A stretch of 64,000 nucleotides of DNA from Sphingomonas sp. Root720. Its GTDB lineage: Bacteria > Pseudomonadota > Alphaproteobacteria > Sphingomonadales > Sphingomonadaceae. Location: assembly GCF_001428605.1 (NCBI RefSeq), contig NZ_LMID01000015.1, forward strand, positions 352,001 through 416,000. The letters are read 5' to 3'. How positions within the stretch are numbered: position 1 is the first letter of the stretch; each line of letters opens with the position of its first letter. The notes beneath the pieces were generated by a model, which was given only the letters and a program-made list of their open reading frames with translations, searched no databases and was not told the origin of the DNA. Position numbers and translations under genes: made by a program. Below, in pieces: positions 52,521-63,889 of this stretch.

Positions 52521-52548
52521 CTTGTGTTGCACAAAAGCCACACCATAT
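52521..52548 (+). promoter_or_regulatory. Sigma-32-type heat-shock promoter of clpB
   Basis: CTTGTGT (52521-52527), a 13-bp spacer and CACCATAT (52541-52548) match the RpoH pattern CTTGAAA - N13 - CCCCATNT, with seven of eight bases in the -10. It lies about 29 bp upstream of the clpB ATG. Confidence 0.75.
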
Positions 52549-52576
52549 CGCCGGACATAGAAGACAGGGATCAGGC

Positions 52577-55156
<2,580 letters not shown>

Positions 55157-55200
55157 GGCGGGGGGCGTCGGTCATGGCCGATGCCCCACCCCTTTCCCCA

Positions 55201-55231
55201 CCGTCATGCTGAAACACCTTCAGCATGACGG
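55201..55231. terminator. Hairpin after clpB (family 1-like)
   Basis: CCGTCATGCTGAA and TTCAGCATGACGG form a 13-bp stem with a 5-base loop, 45 bp beyond the clpB stop and between convergent genes. It has no T-run, but resembles the hairpin repeats and probably terminates or stabilises the mRNA. Confidence 0.6.
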
Positions 55232-55263
55232 CTATTCCTTGAGGGAGACCATCACCGAAATCG

Positions 55264-55689
55264 TCAGCCCTGCTTGCGGCCGAAACCGGCGGCGGCGGGG
55301 CGGCGCAGCGGCGCGGCCTGGCCGCGGGTCAGCTCGCGCTCGAACGCGCCGAGCGTCTCGATCAGCAGCGGGCGCAGCCGGATGATCTCGGCGTCGAGCT
55401 TGTCGGGGGCGCTGTGCTCCTCGACGCAGCGGCGCGCGCTATGCTCGATATGCTCGGCGAGCCGGCCGAGCGCCTCGCCGCCGAACTGCAGCGAATCGCC
55501 CTTGAGCGTGTGGGCGGGCCGGACCATCGAGACGGCGTCGCGCAGCTTGTACGCCTGTTCGACCGCGACCACGCACTTGGCGGCGTCGTCGCGATAATAG
55601 CCGAGGATCTTGGCGAAATCGCTGCCGATCAGCGCGCGCGTCTGGTCGAACGTCGTCCAGTTCACCACGCTGTTGCCGCTCTGCCCCAT
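55264..55689 (-). CDS. Hpt-domain phosphotransfer protein
   Basis: 141 residues. The four-helix phosphotransfer motif AHTLKGDSLQFGGEALG contains the phospho-accepting His (H60) with the conserved Lys-Gly after it. It would receive phosphate from a hybrid kinase receiver and pass it on; no kinase or receiver gene is in the window, so it is an orphan. The C-terminal 20 residues are basic and unstructured. Confidence 0.85.
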   Translation of the reverse strand: MGQSGNSVVNWTTFDQTRALIGSDFAKILGYYRDDAAKCVVAVEQAYKLRDAVSMVRPAHTLKGDSLQFGGEALGRLAEHIEHSARRCVEEHSAPDKLDAEIIRLRPLLIETLGAFERELTRGQAAPLRRPAAAGFGRKQG

Positions 55690-55847
55690 GTCCCGTTCCC
55701 ATTCGCACTCTGGTCGATGCTGAAGCCATAGGCGAAGGCTCGTAAACGTCAGGTTACCGTAAGGGCGTTGTTTTCACCCGATTTTCCGAGATCGTTACGG
55801 TGGCGGCATATTTTCGCGCGCCGAAGCCGGACATTCGTCCGGGAAAA

Positions 55848-56066
55848 TCAGGGCGTGACAGCCTTGCTGACGATCCACGCGGCCGATTCGGCGGCCGGGG
55901 TCACCGACCATCCCCGCTGCGCTGCGAGCGCCGCGATCTCGCCCGGCGCGATCGGATCGTCGGCGAGGATCAATACCGATTCGGCCCCGTCACGAAGCAC
56001 GCGCGCCAGCCGGACCGCCGGCCAGGGACAGCGCATGCCGCGCGCGTCGAGCCGCAGCGGCTCCAT
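55848..56066 (-). CDS. TusA-family sulfur carrier protein
   Basis: 72 residues, LDARGMRCPWPAVRLARVLR, with the CPxP sulfur-accepting motif (Cys13) of TusA/SirA/YedF proteins, then ILADDPIAPGEIAALAAQRG. It moves sulfane sulfur to acceptors such as tRNA thiolation enzymes; the real partner is unknown. Its start overlaps the der stop (TGATG), so it is co-translated with der. Confidence 0.85.
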   Translation of the reverse strand: MEPLRLDARGMRCPWPAVRLARVLRDGAESVLILADDPIAPGEIAALAAQRGWSVTPAAESAAWIVSKAVTP

Positions 56067-57430
56067 CAGTCGAACGGGTTCTTCGGCGCGCGCACGGTGA
56101 GCCGGACCGGGACCGAGCCGAAGCCGAGGTCGCGGCGGATGCCGTTGACCAGGTAGCGGCGATAGCTTTCGGGCAGCTGGTCGACCCGGGTGCCGAACAG
56201 CACGAAGCTCGGCGGACGCGTCCGCGCCTGGGTCAGGTAGCGCAGCTTGATCCGCCGGCCGCCGGGGGCGGGGGGCGGATTGGCCTCGATCGCCTTCTCG
56301 AACCAGCGGTTGAGCTTGCCGGTCGACACGCGCAGCGACCAGGCGTCGCGGGTTTCGTAGGCGACCTGGAGCAGCTGGTCGATGCCGCGGCCGCTGACCC
56401 CCGAGACGGTCAGCAGCGGCAGGCCCTTAACCTGCGCGAGCCCTTCGTCGAGCGCGGTGCGGATGCCCTGGAACAGCGCGGGCGGATCGGCCGCGACGTC
56501 CCATTTGCTCAGCGCGATGATCAGCGCGCGGCCCTCCTGCAGCACCTTGTCGGCGATGCGCAGGTCCTGCGCCTCCAGCCCCAGCGTGGCGTCGAGCAGC
56601 AGCACCACGACCTCGGCGAAGTCGACCGCGCGCAGGCCGTCGGCGACCGACAGCTTCTCGAGCTTGTCCTGCACCTTGGCGCGCTTGCGCATACCGGCGG
56701 TGTCGATCAGCCGGATCGGCCGGATCTGGCCGTCGGGCGCCTTCCAGTCCCAGTCGATCGCGATCGAATCGCGGGTGATGCCCGCCTCGGGCCCGGTGAT
56801 CAGCCGCTGCTCGCCGAGAATCTTGTTGATCAGGGTCGACTTGCCGGCATTGGGACGGCCGACGATCGCCAGCTTGAGCGGACCGCCCTCCTCGTCTTCG
56901 CCCGGGTCCGCCTCGTCGGTCTCCTCGTCGCGCTCGATATGCGGGCGCAGCGCCTCGAACAGGTCGACCAGGCCCTCGCCATGCTCGGCCGAGAAGGGAA
57001 TCGGATCGCCCAGGCCCAGGCTGAACGCCTCGTGCACCCCGCCCTCGGTCGCCCTGCCCTCGGCCTTGTTGGCGACGAGCACCACCGGCGTATCCTCGCT
57101 GCGCAGCCAGCGCGCGATCTCCTCGTCGAGCGGGGTCAGCCCCGCGCGCGCGTCGATCATGAACAGCGCGACATCGGCTTCGCCGACGGCGGCCTGGGTT
57201 TGCGCGCGCATCCGGCCGGGGAGCGTCTGCGGGTCGTCGGTTTCGAAGCCGGCGGTGTCGATGATGCGGAAGTCGAGGCCGATCAGGGTCGCGTCGCCCT
57301 CGCGCCGGTCGCGGGTGACGCCGGGCCGGTCGTCGACCAGTGCCAGCTTCTTGCCGACCAGGCGGTTGAACAGCGTCGACTTGCCGACATTGGGACGGCC
57401 GACGATCGCGACGGTGGGGAGTATTGCCAT
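56066..57430 (-). CDS. der: Double-GTPase ribosome assembly factor Der
   Basis: 454 residues with two tandem GTPase domains. The first has VAIVGRPNVGKSTLFNRLVG and DRPGVTRDRREG, the second LAIVGRPNAGKSTLINKILG with ITRDSIAIDWDWKAPDGQ; a C-terminal KH-like domain (LKYLTQA-type) follows. It acts in 50S assembly. It is followed by a tusA-like gene and is upstream-spaced from bamB by a MITE-like repeat (57470-57675). Confidence 0.97.
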   Translation of the reverse strand: MAILPTVAIVGRPNVGKSTLFNRLVGKKLALVDDRPGVTRDRREGDATLIGLDFRIIDTAGFETDDPQTLPGRMRAQTQAAVGEADVALFMIDARAGLTPLDEEIARWLRSEDTPVVLVANKAEGRATEGGVHEAFSLGLGDPIPFSAEHGEGLVDLFEALRPHIERDEETDEADPGEDEEGGPLKLAIVGRPNAGKSTLINKILGEQRLITGPEAGITRDSIAIDWDWKAPDGQIRPIRLIDTAGMRKRAKVQDKLEKLSVADGLRAVDFAEVVVLLLDATLGLEAQDLRIADKVLQEGRALIIALSKWDVAADPPALFQGIRTALDEGLAQVKGLPLLTVSGVSGRGIDQLLQVAYETRDAWSLRVSTGKLNRWFEKAIEANPPPAPGGRRIKLRYLTQARTRPPSFVLFGTRVDQLPESYRRYLVNGIRRDLGFGSVPVRLTVRAPKNPFD

Positions 57431-57469
57431 GGGAGGGGGCCCATAGCGATATTAGGAGTCTTTTGTTAG

Positions 57470-57675
57470 CCCTCAAACGCCGGGCGGCCGGCATCGCCGA
57501 CCTTGGCTTCCTCGCACAAGCTCGGGCGCGCGTTCGCGCTTGCTGAGCCCCGACGGGCTCCGACCCTTGGCTCTTGCGGTGGAACGGGACGCGGCAGCGT
57601 CCCGCAAGGCCGAACGGCCGCCGCGCTATCCCCGCGAAAGCCAAGGCCGGCGGACGCCGGCCGCCCGGCGCCCGC
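57470..57675 (+). repeat. MITE-like intergenic element, family 3 (copy 2, with full terminal inverted repeats)
   Basis: It opens CCTCAAACGCCGGGCGGCCG and continues CCGACCTTGGCTTCCTCGCA. It closes with CAAGGCCGGCGGACGCCGGC and CGCCCGGCGCCCG, an inverted near-copy of the opening. The interior contains AAGCTCGGGCGCGCGTTCGC and GGAACGGGACGCGGCAGCGT, as in the copy at 31246-31405. It fills the 249-bp gap between der and bamB. Confidence 0.85.
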
Positions 57676-57679
57676 CGGC

Positions 57680-59014
57680 CTATCTATACGCTACCAGCCG
57701 CCCCTTGTCGGTCATCACCAGCAGCGTGTTGTCGGCCACCACCGGCGCGGCGTAGATCGTGTCGCCGAGCTTGGTGACGGTGCCGACCTTGCCGTCCTCG
57801 ACCGCGACGTTGACGATCTGCCCCTCGGTGTTGGTGAGGATCAGGCGGCCGCCGGCGAGCACCGGGCCCGACCAGCCGATCGGCTTGCTCTTCTTCTTCG
57901 GGTTCTTCCAGCGGTCGAGCTTGGTCTGCCAGCGAATGCGGCCGCTGTTGCGGGCGATGCAGAGCAGCTTGGCGTCGTCGGTGACGAGGAACAGCCATTC
58001 GCCGGCGACCCACGGCGTCTCGATGCCGGCGATGTTGAGCTCCCACAGCCGCTGGCCGGTGACGATGTCCATCGCGACCATGCGGCCGCCCTGGCCGACC
58101 GCATAGACCCGGCCCTGGTCGATCACCGGCGATGCGTCGATGTCGACGAGGCTGGCGACCGAGGTGGTGATGCTGGTCCGCGACAGCGAGTCCTGCCACA
58201 CCGCGCGGCCATTCTCGTAGCGATAGGCGCTCAGCTCGCCCGACGAGAAGCCGGCGATGACGGTGCCCTGGCCGACCGCCGGGGCGCCGACCCCGAACAC
58301 GGCGGCGTTCTCGAGGCTGGCGCTCGCGGTCCAGATCTGCTCGCCATTGCCTTCCTTGAGCGCGAAGAGCTGATTGTCCTGGCTCATCACATAGATGGCG
58401 TCGCTGCCGATCGAGGGCGCGCCGCGCAGCGGGCCGCCCGGGCGCACCTTCCACAGCTGGTTGCCGGTGCCCGCGTCGAACGCGGCGGCATCGCCGACGC
58501 CGTTGGTGGCATAGACCTTGCCGTTGCCGTAGCTGACGCCGCCGCCGAACAGCGACGACTTGTTGCCGCCCTTGTCCGAAAGGGTCGCGGTCCAGACGGG
58601 GGCGCCGCTCTTCAGGTCATAGGCGTGGATCTCGGCATCGACGTCGATCACATAGACGCGGCCGGCGCCGACCACCGGCCCCGCGGCGAGCCGGGCCTTC
58701 TTGGTCGATCCGGCGATCTTCCGGTCCCAGGCGACGCCGAGCTGCTGGCCGAGCGCGACATGGCCCATCGACTTGGTGGCGTTGCCGCCCGGCTGCGCCC
58801 ATTCCGGGTTGACCTGCTCGGGGGGCACGGTGACGGGCACCACCTCCAGCGTCGGATCGACCTCGGCCCCGGTCTCCGCGGTCAGGATCGAGATGCGCTG
58901 GCCCAGCACCGGAGTCTTGGGCTTCTTGCCCTCGCCGCCGCCGAAGATGCCGCAGCCGGCGAGCATCGTCGTCATCGCCAGCGCCGCGGTGAGCGCCATG
59001 AGCTTCCGGTTCAT
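57680..59014 (-). CDS. bamB: Outer-membrane assembly lipoprotein BamB
   Basis: 444 residues. The signal ends MTTMLAGC, a lipobox. The rest is a repeated PQQ-like beta-propeller: GRVYVIDVDAEIHAYDLKSG, YATNGVGDAAAFDAGTGNQL, GDSAIYVMSQDN-type blades and LLCIARNSGRIRWQTKLDRW. BamB is part of the BAM complex that inserts outer-membrane barrels. It overlaps little: the YfgM-like gene ends four bases before it starts, and der lies downstream after the repeat; yfgM-bamB-der is a widespread order. Confidence 0.93.
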   Translation of the reverse strand: MNRKLMALTAALAMTTMLAGCGIFGGGEGKKPKTPVLGQRISILTAETGAEVDPTLEVVPVTVPPEQVNPEWAQPGGNATKSMGHVALGQQLGVAWDRKIAGSTKKARLAAGPVVGAGRVYVIDVDAEIHAYDLKSGAPVWTATLSDKGGNKSSLFGGGVSYGNGKVYATNGVGDAAAFDAGTGNQLWKVRPGGPLRGAPSIGSDAIYVMSQDNQLFALKEGNGEQIWTASASLENAAVFGVGAPAVGQGTVIAGFSSGELSAYRYENGRAVWQDSLSRTSITTSVASLVDIDASPVIDQGRVYAVGQGGRMVAMDIVTGQRLWELNIAGIETPWVAGEWLFLVTDDAKLLCIARNSGRIRWQTKLDRWKNPKKKSKPIGWSGPVLAGGRLILTNTEGQIVNVAVEDGKVGTVTKLGDTIYAAPVVADNTLLVMTDKGRLVAYR

Positions 59015-59018
59015 CCGA

Positions 59019-59726
59019 TCAATCCTTGTCAGCGGGGGCGGCGGCGGACGCGGCGTCGACAGTGACGCCGAGGCTGGTCGCGAGGCGCGCGGCTCGGGTC
59101 CGCAACGTGTCCGGCATCGTCTTGTCGCGGGCGATGGCGGCGAGCAGCCGGCCCGCCTCCGCGCCGCGGTTGGTCTGGATCAGGGCGATCGCGGTCATCT
59201 CGCCCGCGGCGCCGAAGAAGGCGTTGCCCTCGACCGTCAGCGGCTTGAGCCGGTCGATAACCTGCTGCGGCTTCAGGCCGTCATATTCGAGCAGGGTCTG
59301 GCGGATCAGCGAGATGTCGCGATAGGGCTGGGCGACCGTCTCGTCGGCGGCGATGCCGGCATAGATGCCGATCGCGCTCTTGGTGTCGCCACGTTCGGCG
59401 GCCAGCGTCGCCTTGGTCAGCAGCGCCGCCACCCGGTAGCCGGGGCCGCCCTCGGCGACGAGCCTGTCGATCTTCTTGGCGGCCTCGGTCGCGCGGCTGG
59501 CCTGCACGTCAGCGATCAGCGCGCCCATCTCCTCGCCCTGCGCCTCGGCCTTCTTCTCGGACGCCTGGCGCCAGTAGAGGAAGCCGGCGAGCGCGAGCAG
59601 GAGGACGAGCAGCACGAGCAGGCCGATCCGTCCATAATGCCGGACCATGGTCTGGAGCTGATCGCGGCGCAGCTCGTCGTCGACCTCGCGCAGGAAGGCT
59701 TCTTCGGTGGGCGGCGTGGAGGCCAA
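59019..59726 (-). CDS. YfgM-like TPR membrane protein
   Basis: 235 residues. An N-terminal cytoplasmic part (EEAFLREVDDELRRDQLQTM) leads to a membrane helix (GRIGLLVLLVLLLALAGFLYW) and a periplasmic TPR region (YRVAALLTKATLAAERGDTK, GIYAGIAADETVAQPYRDIS). This is the YfgM/DUF2133 pattern that neighbours bamB in many bacteria and is thought to act with periplasmic chaperones. It ends four bases before bamB. Ala/Asp-rich C-terminal tail. Confidence 0.85.
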   Translation of the reverse strand: MASTPPTEEAFLREVDDELRRDQLQTMVRHYGRIGLLVLLVLLLALAGFLYWRQASEKKAEAQGEEMGALIADVQASRATEAAKKIDRLVAEGGPGYRVAALLTKATLAAERGDTKSAIGIYAGIAADETVAQPYRDISLIRQTLLEYDGLKPQQVIDRLKPLTVEGNAFFGAAGEMTAIALIQTNRGAEAGRLLAAIARDKTMPDTLRTRAARLATSLGVTVDAASAAAPADKD

Positions 59727-59836
59727 GCATCTTCTCCGAAACTAGGAATGCCGGCTCTATTAGCGAGCCGCGCCGTCGGGTGCCATAGCCAATAGATATG
59801 GCGGGTGAACGGAGCCCGTGGTTGTCGGGCCGGCGC

Positions 59837-60694
59837 TCACGGCTTGGGCTGATAGGTCTGGTCGACCGTCGGGAAGGCGCGCGCGCGGACATCGGCGGCA
59901 TAGTCCGCCACCGCCGCGTCGATCCTGCCCGACAATTGCTCATATTTCTTCACGAAGCGCGGCACCCGGTCGAACATGCCCAGCATGTCGTCGATCACGA
60001 GGACCTGGCCGTCGCACTGCGCCGATCCGCCGATGCCGATCGTCGGCACGTCGATCGCGCGCGTCATCTCGATCGCCAGCGGTTCGACCACGCCCTCGAC
60101 CACCACCGAGAAGGCACCCGCCCGGGCGACCGCCTTGGCGTCGTCGATCAGCCGGGCATATTCCTCCTGGGTGCGCCCGCGCGCGCCATAGCCGCCCAGC
60201 GCGTTGACCGCCTGCGGGGTGAGCCCGACATGGCCGACCACCGGGATGCCGCGCGCGGTCAGGAAGGCGATCGTCTCGGCCATCGCCGCGCCGCCCTCGA
60301 GCTTGACCGCCGCCGCGCCGGTTTCCTTCAGCACGCGCGACGCCGAGCGGAAGGCCTGTGCGGGGCTTTCCTCATAGGAGCCGAACGGCATGTCGACGAT
60401 GACGAGGCTGTGATAGCTGCCGCGCACCACCGCGGCGCCATGCGCGATCATCATGTCGAGGCTGACCGGGATGCTCGACGGCAGGCCGTAGATCACCTGG
60501 CCCAGGCTGTCGCCGACCAGCAGCATGTCGCAATGCGGATCGAGGATCTGCGCCATCCGGACCGAATAGGCGGTGAGCATCACCAGCGGCACCTTGCCCT
60601 TCGCGGCGCGGATCGCGGGCACGGTGAGCCGCTTCATCGGCGCGGGGGTCGGATTGGCGCGGCTGGTGGCGGTGTCGAGCTGGAAGGTGGACAT
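59837..60694 (-). CDS. panB: Ketopantoate hydroxymethyltransferase
   Basis: 285 residues. [80 protein letters not shown] and the metal/substrate residues in these blocks are canonical. It transfers a hydroxymethyl group to alpha-ketoisovalerate in pantothenate synthesis. It stands 110 bp upstream of the yfgM-bamB pair in the same direction. Confidence 0.96.
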   Translation of the reverse strand: MSTFQLDTATSRANPTPAPMKRLTVPAIRAAKGKVPLVMLTAYSVRMAQILDPHCDMLLVGDSLGQVIYGLPSSIPVSLDMMIAHGAAVVRGSYHSLVIVDMPFGSYEESPAQAFRSASRVLKETGAAAVKLEGGAAMAETIAFLTARGIPVVGHVGLTPQAVNALGGYGARGRTQEEYARLIDDAKAVARAGAFSVVVEGVVEPLAIEMTRAIDVPTIGIGGSAQCDGQVLVIDDMLGMFDRVPRFVKKYEQLSGRIDAAVADYAADVRARAFPTVDQTYQPKP

Positions 60695-60705
60695 TTTGGT
60701 TGGGC

Positions 60706-60806
60706 CCTCAAGCGCCGGGCGCCGGACGTCCGTCCGGCTTGGCTATCCTCGCATAAGCTCGGGCGGCCGTTCGGCCTTGCGGGCTCTGACGAGCCCGTTG
60801 CCTAGG
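60706..60806 (+). repeat. MITE-like intergenic element, family 3 (copy 3, half element)
   Basis: CCCTCAAGCGCCGGGCGCCG, CGGCTTGGCTATCCTCGCAT and AAGCTCGGGCGGCCGTTCGG match the left half of copies 1 and 2 and stop at GGCTCTGACGAGCCCG. The right half is missing. Confidence 0.75.
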
Positions 60807-60841
60807 CTGATGGGCGGCGGGGGTCAAATCGCTCTTCCCCC

Positions 60842-60926
60842 AGCCGTCACCCCAGCGGAGGCTGGGGTCTCGGGCGAGGAGCGGTCCCCTCGTCTCCCGA
60901 GATTCCAGCCTTCGCTGGAAGGACGG
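60842..60926. repeat. Family 1 repeat pair (variant)
   Basis: CCGTCACCCCAGCGGAGGCT and an inverted partner TCCAGCCTTCGCTGGAAGGACGG flank a spacer of about 40 bp between panB and gapR. Confidence 0.75.
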
Positions 60927-60950
60927 TCATTGCGTTGGTGAGGGACTATC

Positions 60951-61214
60951 CTAGATCATCCCCAGCGCGGCCATGTAGGTCTCCAGGACCATCGCCTCTT
61001 CCTCGTGCTCGCCCTTCTTCTTCTTGCGGATCGAGATGAGCTTGCGCACGATCTTGGTGTCGTAGCCGCGGCCCTTCATCTCGGACATGACGTCCTTGAT
61101 GTCGTCGGCGATGCCCTTCTTCTCTTCCTCGAGCCGCTCGACCCGCTCGACGAACAGGCGCAGCTCCTGCGCCGCGATGCTGCCCTTGTCTTCGGTCGTG
61201 TCGGCTTCGGCCAT
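60951..61214 (-). CDS. gapR: GapR-like DNA-binding protein (DUF2312)
   Basis: 87 residues, coiled helix RLFVERVERLEEEKKGIADDIKDV, then GRGYDTKIVRKLISIRKKKK and a C-terminal EEEAMVLETYMAALGMI. This matches DUF2312, whose characterised member in Caulobacter is GapR, a nucleoid-associated protein that binds overtwisted DNA ahead of polymerases. The Lys-rich IRKKKKG track is the DNA-contacting part. It diverges from pyk. Confidence 0.9.
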   Translation of the reverse strand: MAEADTTEDKGSIAAQELRLFVERVERLEEEKKGIADDIKDVMSEMKGRGYDTKIVRKLISIRKKKKGEHEEEAMVLETYMAALGMI

Positions 61215-61405
61215 GATTCGCGTATCCCTCGATGTGCGTGAAGGCGCAGGCTGTAGAGGCAGGCGCGCGGGGGCTCAACGGGGAATCGGCGAAGCGCCCG
61301 ATGCGGCGAACCATGACAGGGCGGCGACGGAAGGGGTTGCCATCTCGGCGCCAGATTCTATCCCGAGGTGCTCCTGAGACCTCTCACCGAGAAGCGGAAG
61401 CGCAC

Positions 61406-62863
61406 GTGGACATCCAGATTCCCCCCCGTCAGCGCAAGGTTCGCGTGCTCGCCACGCTGGGTCCGGCGAGCAGCTCGCCCGAGATGATCGCGAAGCTGTT
61501 CCGCGCGGGCGCCGACGCCTTCCGCATCAACATGAGCCACGGCGGCCATGAGGACAAGATCCCGATCGTCCAGGCGATCCGGGCGATGGAGAAGGAGCTC
61601 GGCCGCGCGACGACGATCCTGTTCGACCTGCAGGGCCCGAAGCTCAGGGTCGGCAAATTCGCCGACGGCTCGGTCCAGCTGGCGACCGGCCAGGCCTTCG
61701 TCCTCGACCGCGATCCCGCGCCGGGCGACCTGCACCGGGTGCAGCTGCCGCACCGCGAGATCTTCGAGGCGCTCGAGCCCGGCGCGCGCCTGCTGCTCGA
61801 CGACGGCAAGCTGGTGCTGCGCGTCCGCACCGTCCATGCCGACCGGATCGAGACGCTGGTCGAGGTCGGCGGCGCGCTGTCGAACAGCAAGGGGCTGAAC
61901 GTCCCCGACGTGATCGTGCCGATGGCGGCGCTGACCGAGAAGGATCGCCGCGACCTGACCTTCGCCTGCGATCACGGCGCCGACTGGATCGCGCTGAGCT
62001 TCGTCCAGCGGCCCGAGGACGTCGCCGAGGCGCGCCGGCTGATCGGCGGCAAGGCGGCGCTGCTCGCCAAGATCGAGAAGCCCGCCGCGGTCGAGCGGCT
62101 CGACGAGATATTGGAGATCGCCGACGCGGTGATGGTCGCGCGCGGCGACCTGGGCGTCGAGCTGCCGCCCGAGCGGGTGCCGCCGATGCAGAAGCGCATC
62201 GTCGAGACCGCGCGACGGATGGGCCGGCCGGTGGTGGTCGCGACCCAGATGCTCGAATCGATGATCCAGTCGCCCAGCCCGACCCGCGCCGAGGTGTCCG
62301 ACGTCGCGACCGCGATCTACGACGGCGCCGACGCGGTGATGCTGTCGGCCGAATCGGCGAGCGGCCAGTGGCCCGAGGAGGCGGTGGCGATGATGGACGC
62401 GATCGCGCGCTCGGTCGAAAGCGATCCCGGCTATGCCGCGCGCCTCCACTTCACCCAGACCCACCCCGACGCGACCACCGCCGACGCGCTCGCCGAGGCC
62501 GCCGCGCAGATCGCTTCGACCGTCTCGGCCAGCCTGATCATCTGCTTCACCCTCTCGGGCTCGACCGCGCGGCGCATCGCCCGCGAGCGGCCGTCGGTGC
62601 CGCTGCTGGTGCTCACCCCGAAGCTTGCCACCGCACGGCGCACCGGGCTGCTGTGGGGCAGCCATTCGGTCCGCACCCGCGACGTCGCCAGCTTCGAGGA
62701 GATGGTCGGCAAGGCCAAGCGCATGGCGCTGCGCCACAAGCTCGCCAATGCCGGCGACCGCATCGTCGTCGTCGCGGGCGTGCCGTTCGGGACGCCGGGA
62801 TCGACCAACATGATCCACGTCGTCCGGCTGACGGGCGACGAGCTCAAGGGTTATTCGGGATAA
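61406..62863 (+). CDS. pyk: Pyruvate kinase
   Basis: 485 residues from GTG 61406 (MDIQIPPRQRKVRVLATLGP), which has CGGAAG just upstream. ATP- and PEP-binding motifs FRINMSHGGHEDKIPIVQAI, LFDLQGPKLRVG, LAKIEKPAAVERLDEILEIA, VMVARGDLGVELPPERVPPM and TQMLESMIQSPSPTRAEVSD are intact. It makes pyruvate and ATP, completing lower glycolysis encoded with gap, pgk, fda and gpmA in this window. Confidence 0.96.
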   Translation: MDIQIPPRQRKVRVLATLGPASSSPEMIAKLFRAGADAFRINMSHGGHEDKIPIVQAIRAMEKELGRATTILFDLQGPKLRVGKFADGSVQLATGQAFVLDRDPAPGDLHRVQLPHREIFEALEPGARLLLDDGKLVLRVRTVHADRIETLVEVGGALSNSKGLNVPDVIVPMAALTEKDRRDLTFACDHGADWIALSFVQRPEDVAEARRLIGGKAALLAKIEKPAAVERLDEILEIADAVMVARGDLGVELPPERVPPMQKRIVETARRMGRPVVVATQMLESMIQSPSPTRAEVSDVATAIYDGADAVMLSAESASGQWPEEAVAMMDAIARSVESDPGYAARLHFTQTHPDATTADALAEAAAQIASTVSASLIICFTLSGSTARRIARERPSVPLLVLTPKLATARRTGLLWGSHSVRTRDVASFEEMVGKAKRMALRHKLANAGDRIVVVAGVPFGTPGSTNMIHVVRLTGDELKGYSG

Positions 62864-63040
62864 CCCGTCCACGCTCGGGCCTCGGCACCCGATCGCGCGG
62901 GGCCGTCGCCCGGTAATTTGGCCGGCCGGCCGAATCTCGTTGGTGGGCCGGCCAGCAGCCGGTTCGCCGGTCCCCGTCTCTTTCCGTTCGCGCCGGCCGT
63001 GGCTAAGCGTGGGCATAGGCGGGCGGTCGGGAGCGAAGCG

Positions 63041-63889
63041 GTGGAACATCTGGGTCAGGTCGAGGAATTGCGGCGCTACCCCGTCAAGTCGATGGGGGGA
63101 GAGATGCTGGCGGCGGCGCGGATAGACACCCGCGGGCTGGAGGGCGATCGCGTCTGCGCCTTCATCGACGAGGAAACGGGCAAGGTCGTCACCGCGAAAC
63201 TGCCGCACCGCTGGCGCGCGATGCTCGGCTTCGCCGCGACCTTCGATCCGGACGGCGGCGGCGGCGTCCGGGTCCGCTTTCCCGACGGATCGACCATGTC
63301 GGCCGGCGATGGCGACGCGATCGGCGCGGCGCTGTCCGCCGCGCTCGGGCGACGGGTCCGGCTCGCGCTGGAACGTCCCGAGCAATTGCTGATGGACCGC
63401 GCGGTGCCCGAGGCGGTGGCCGAGGCCGGCAGCGGCGCGGATGTCGAGGCGATCGTCCTGCCGGTCGGGATGGGCGCGCCCGAAGGCGGCTTCTTCGATT
63501 ATGCGCCGATCCATCTGATCGCCACCGACAGCCTCGATGCGATGGCGGCCGATTCGCTTGCGGGGGTGCCGGAGCCCGTTCGCTTCCGTCCGAACATCGT
63601 CATCCGGACCGCGGCAAAGCCCTTCGTCGAGAATGACTGGGTCGGCGGGACGCTCGCCATCGGCGACGCCGTCCGGCTGCGGGTAACGCTGCCGACCCCG
63701 AGATGCGCCGTCCCGACCCTGGCGCACGGGTCCGTGCCGCCCGATCCGCGCCTGACCCTCGCCGTCGCGAAGCGCAACCGCGTCGAGGTTCTCGACATGG
63801 GCCCGCTGCCCTGCCTGGGCGCCTATGCCGAGGTCGTCTCGACCGGCGAGATCCGCGTCGGCGATCCGGTGGTCTGGTCGCCCGCCTGA
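63041..63889 (+). CDS. MOSC-domain protein with N-terminal MOSC_N beta-barrel (YcbX-like)
   Basis: 282 residues from GTG 63041. The N-terminal VEELRRYPVKSMGGEMLAAA and GLEGDRVCAFIDEETGKVVT are the MOSC_N signature, and the C-terminal FRPNIVIRTAAKPFVENDWV with RVTLPTPRCAVPTLAHG carries the conserved Cys. Such proteins are linked to molybdenum-cofactor or N-hydroxylated substrate reduction. It lies 177 bp after pyk. Substrate unknown. It is the second MOSC protein in the window. Confidence 0.85.
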   Translation: MEHLGQVEELRRYPVKSMGGEMLAAARIDTRGLEGDRVCAFIDEETGKVVTAKLPHRWRAMLGFAATFDPDGGGGVRVRFPDGSTMSAGDGDAIGAALSAALGRRVRLALERPEQLLMDRAVPEAVAEAGSGADVEAIVLPVGMGAPEGGFFDYAPIHLIATDSLDAMAADSLAGVPEPVRFRPNIVIRTAAKPFVENDWVGGTLAIGDAVRLRVTLPTPRCAVPTLAHGSVPPDPRLTLAVAKRNRVEVLDMGPLPCLGAYAEVVSTGEIRVGDPVVWSPA

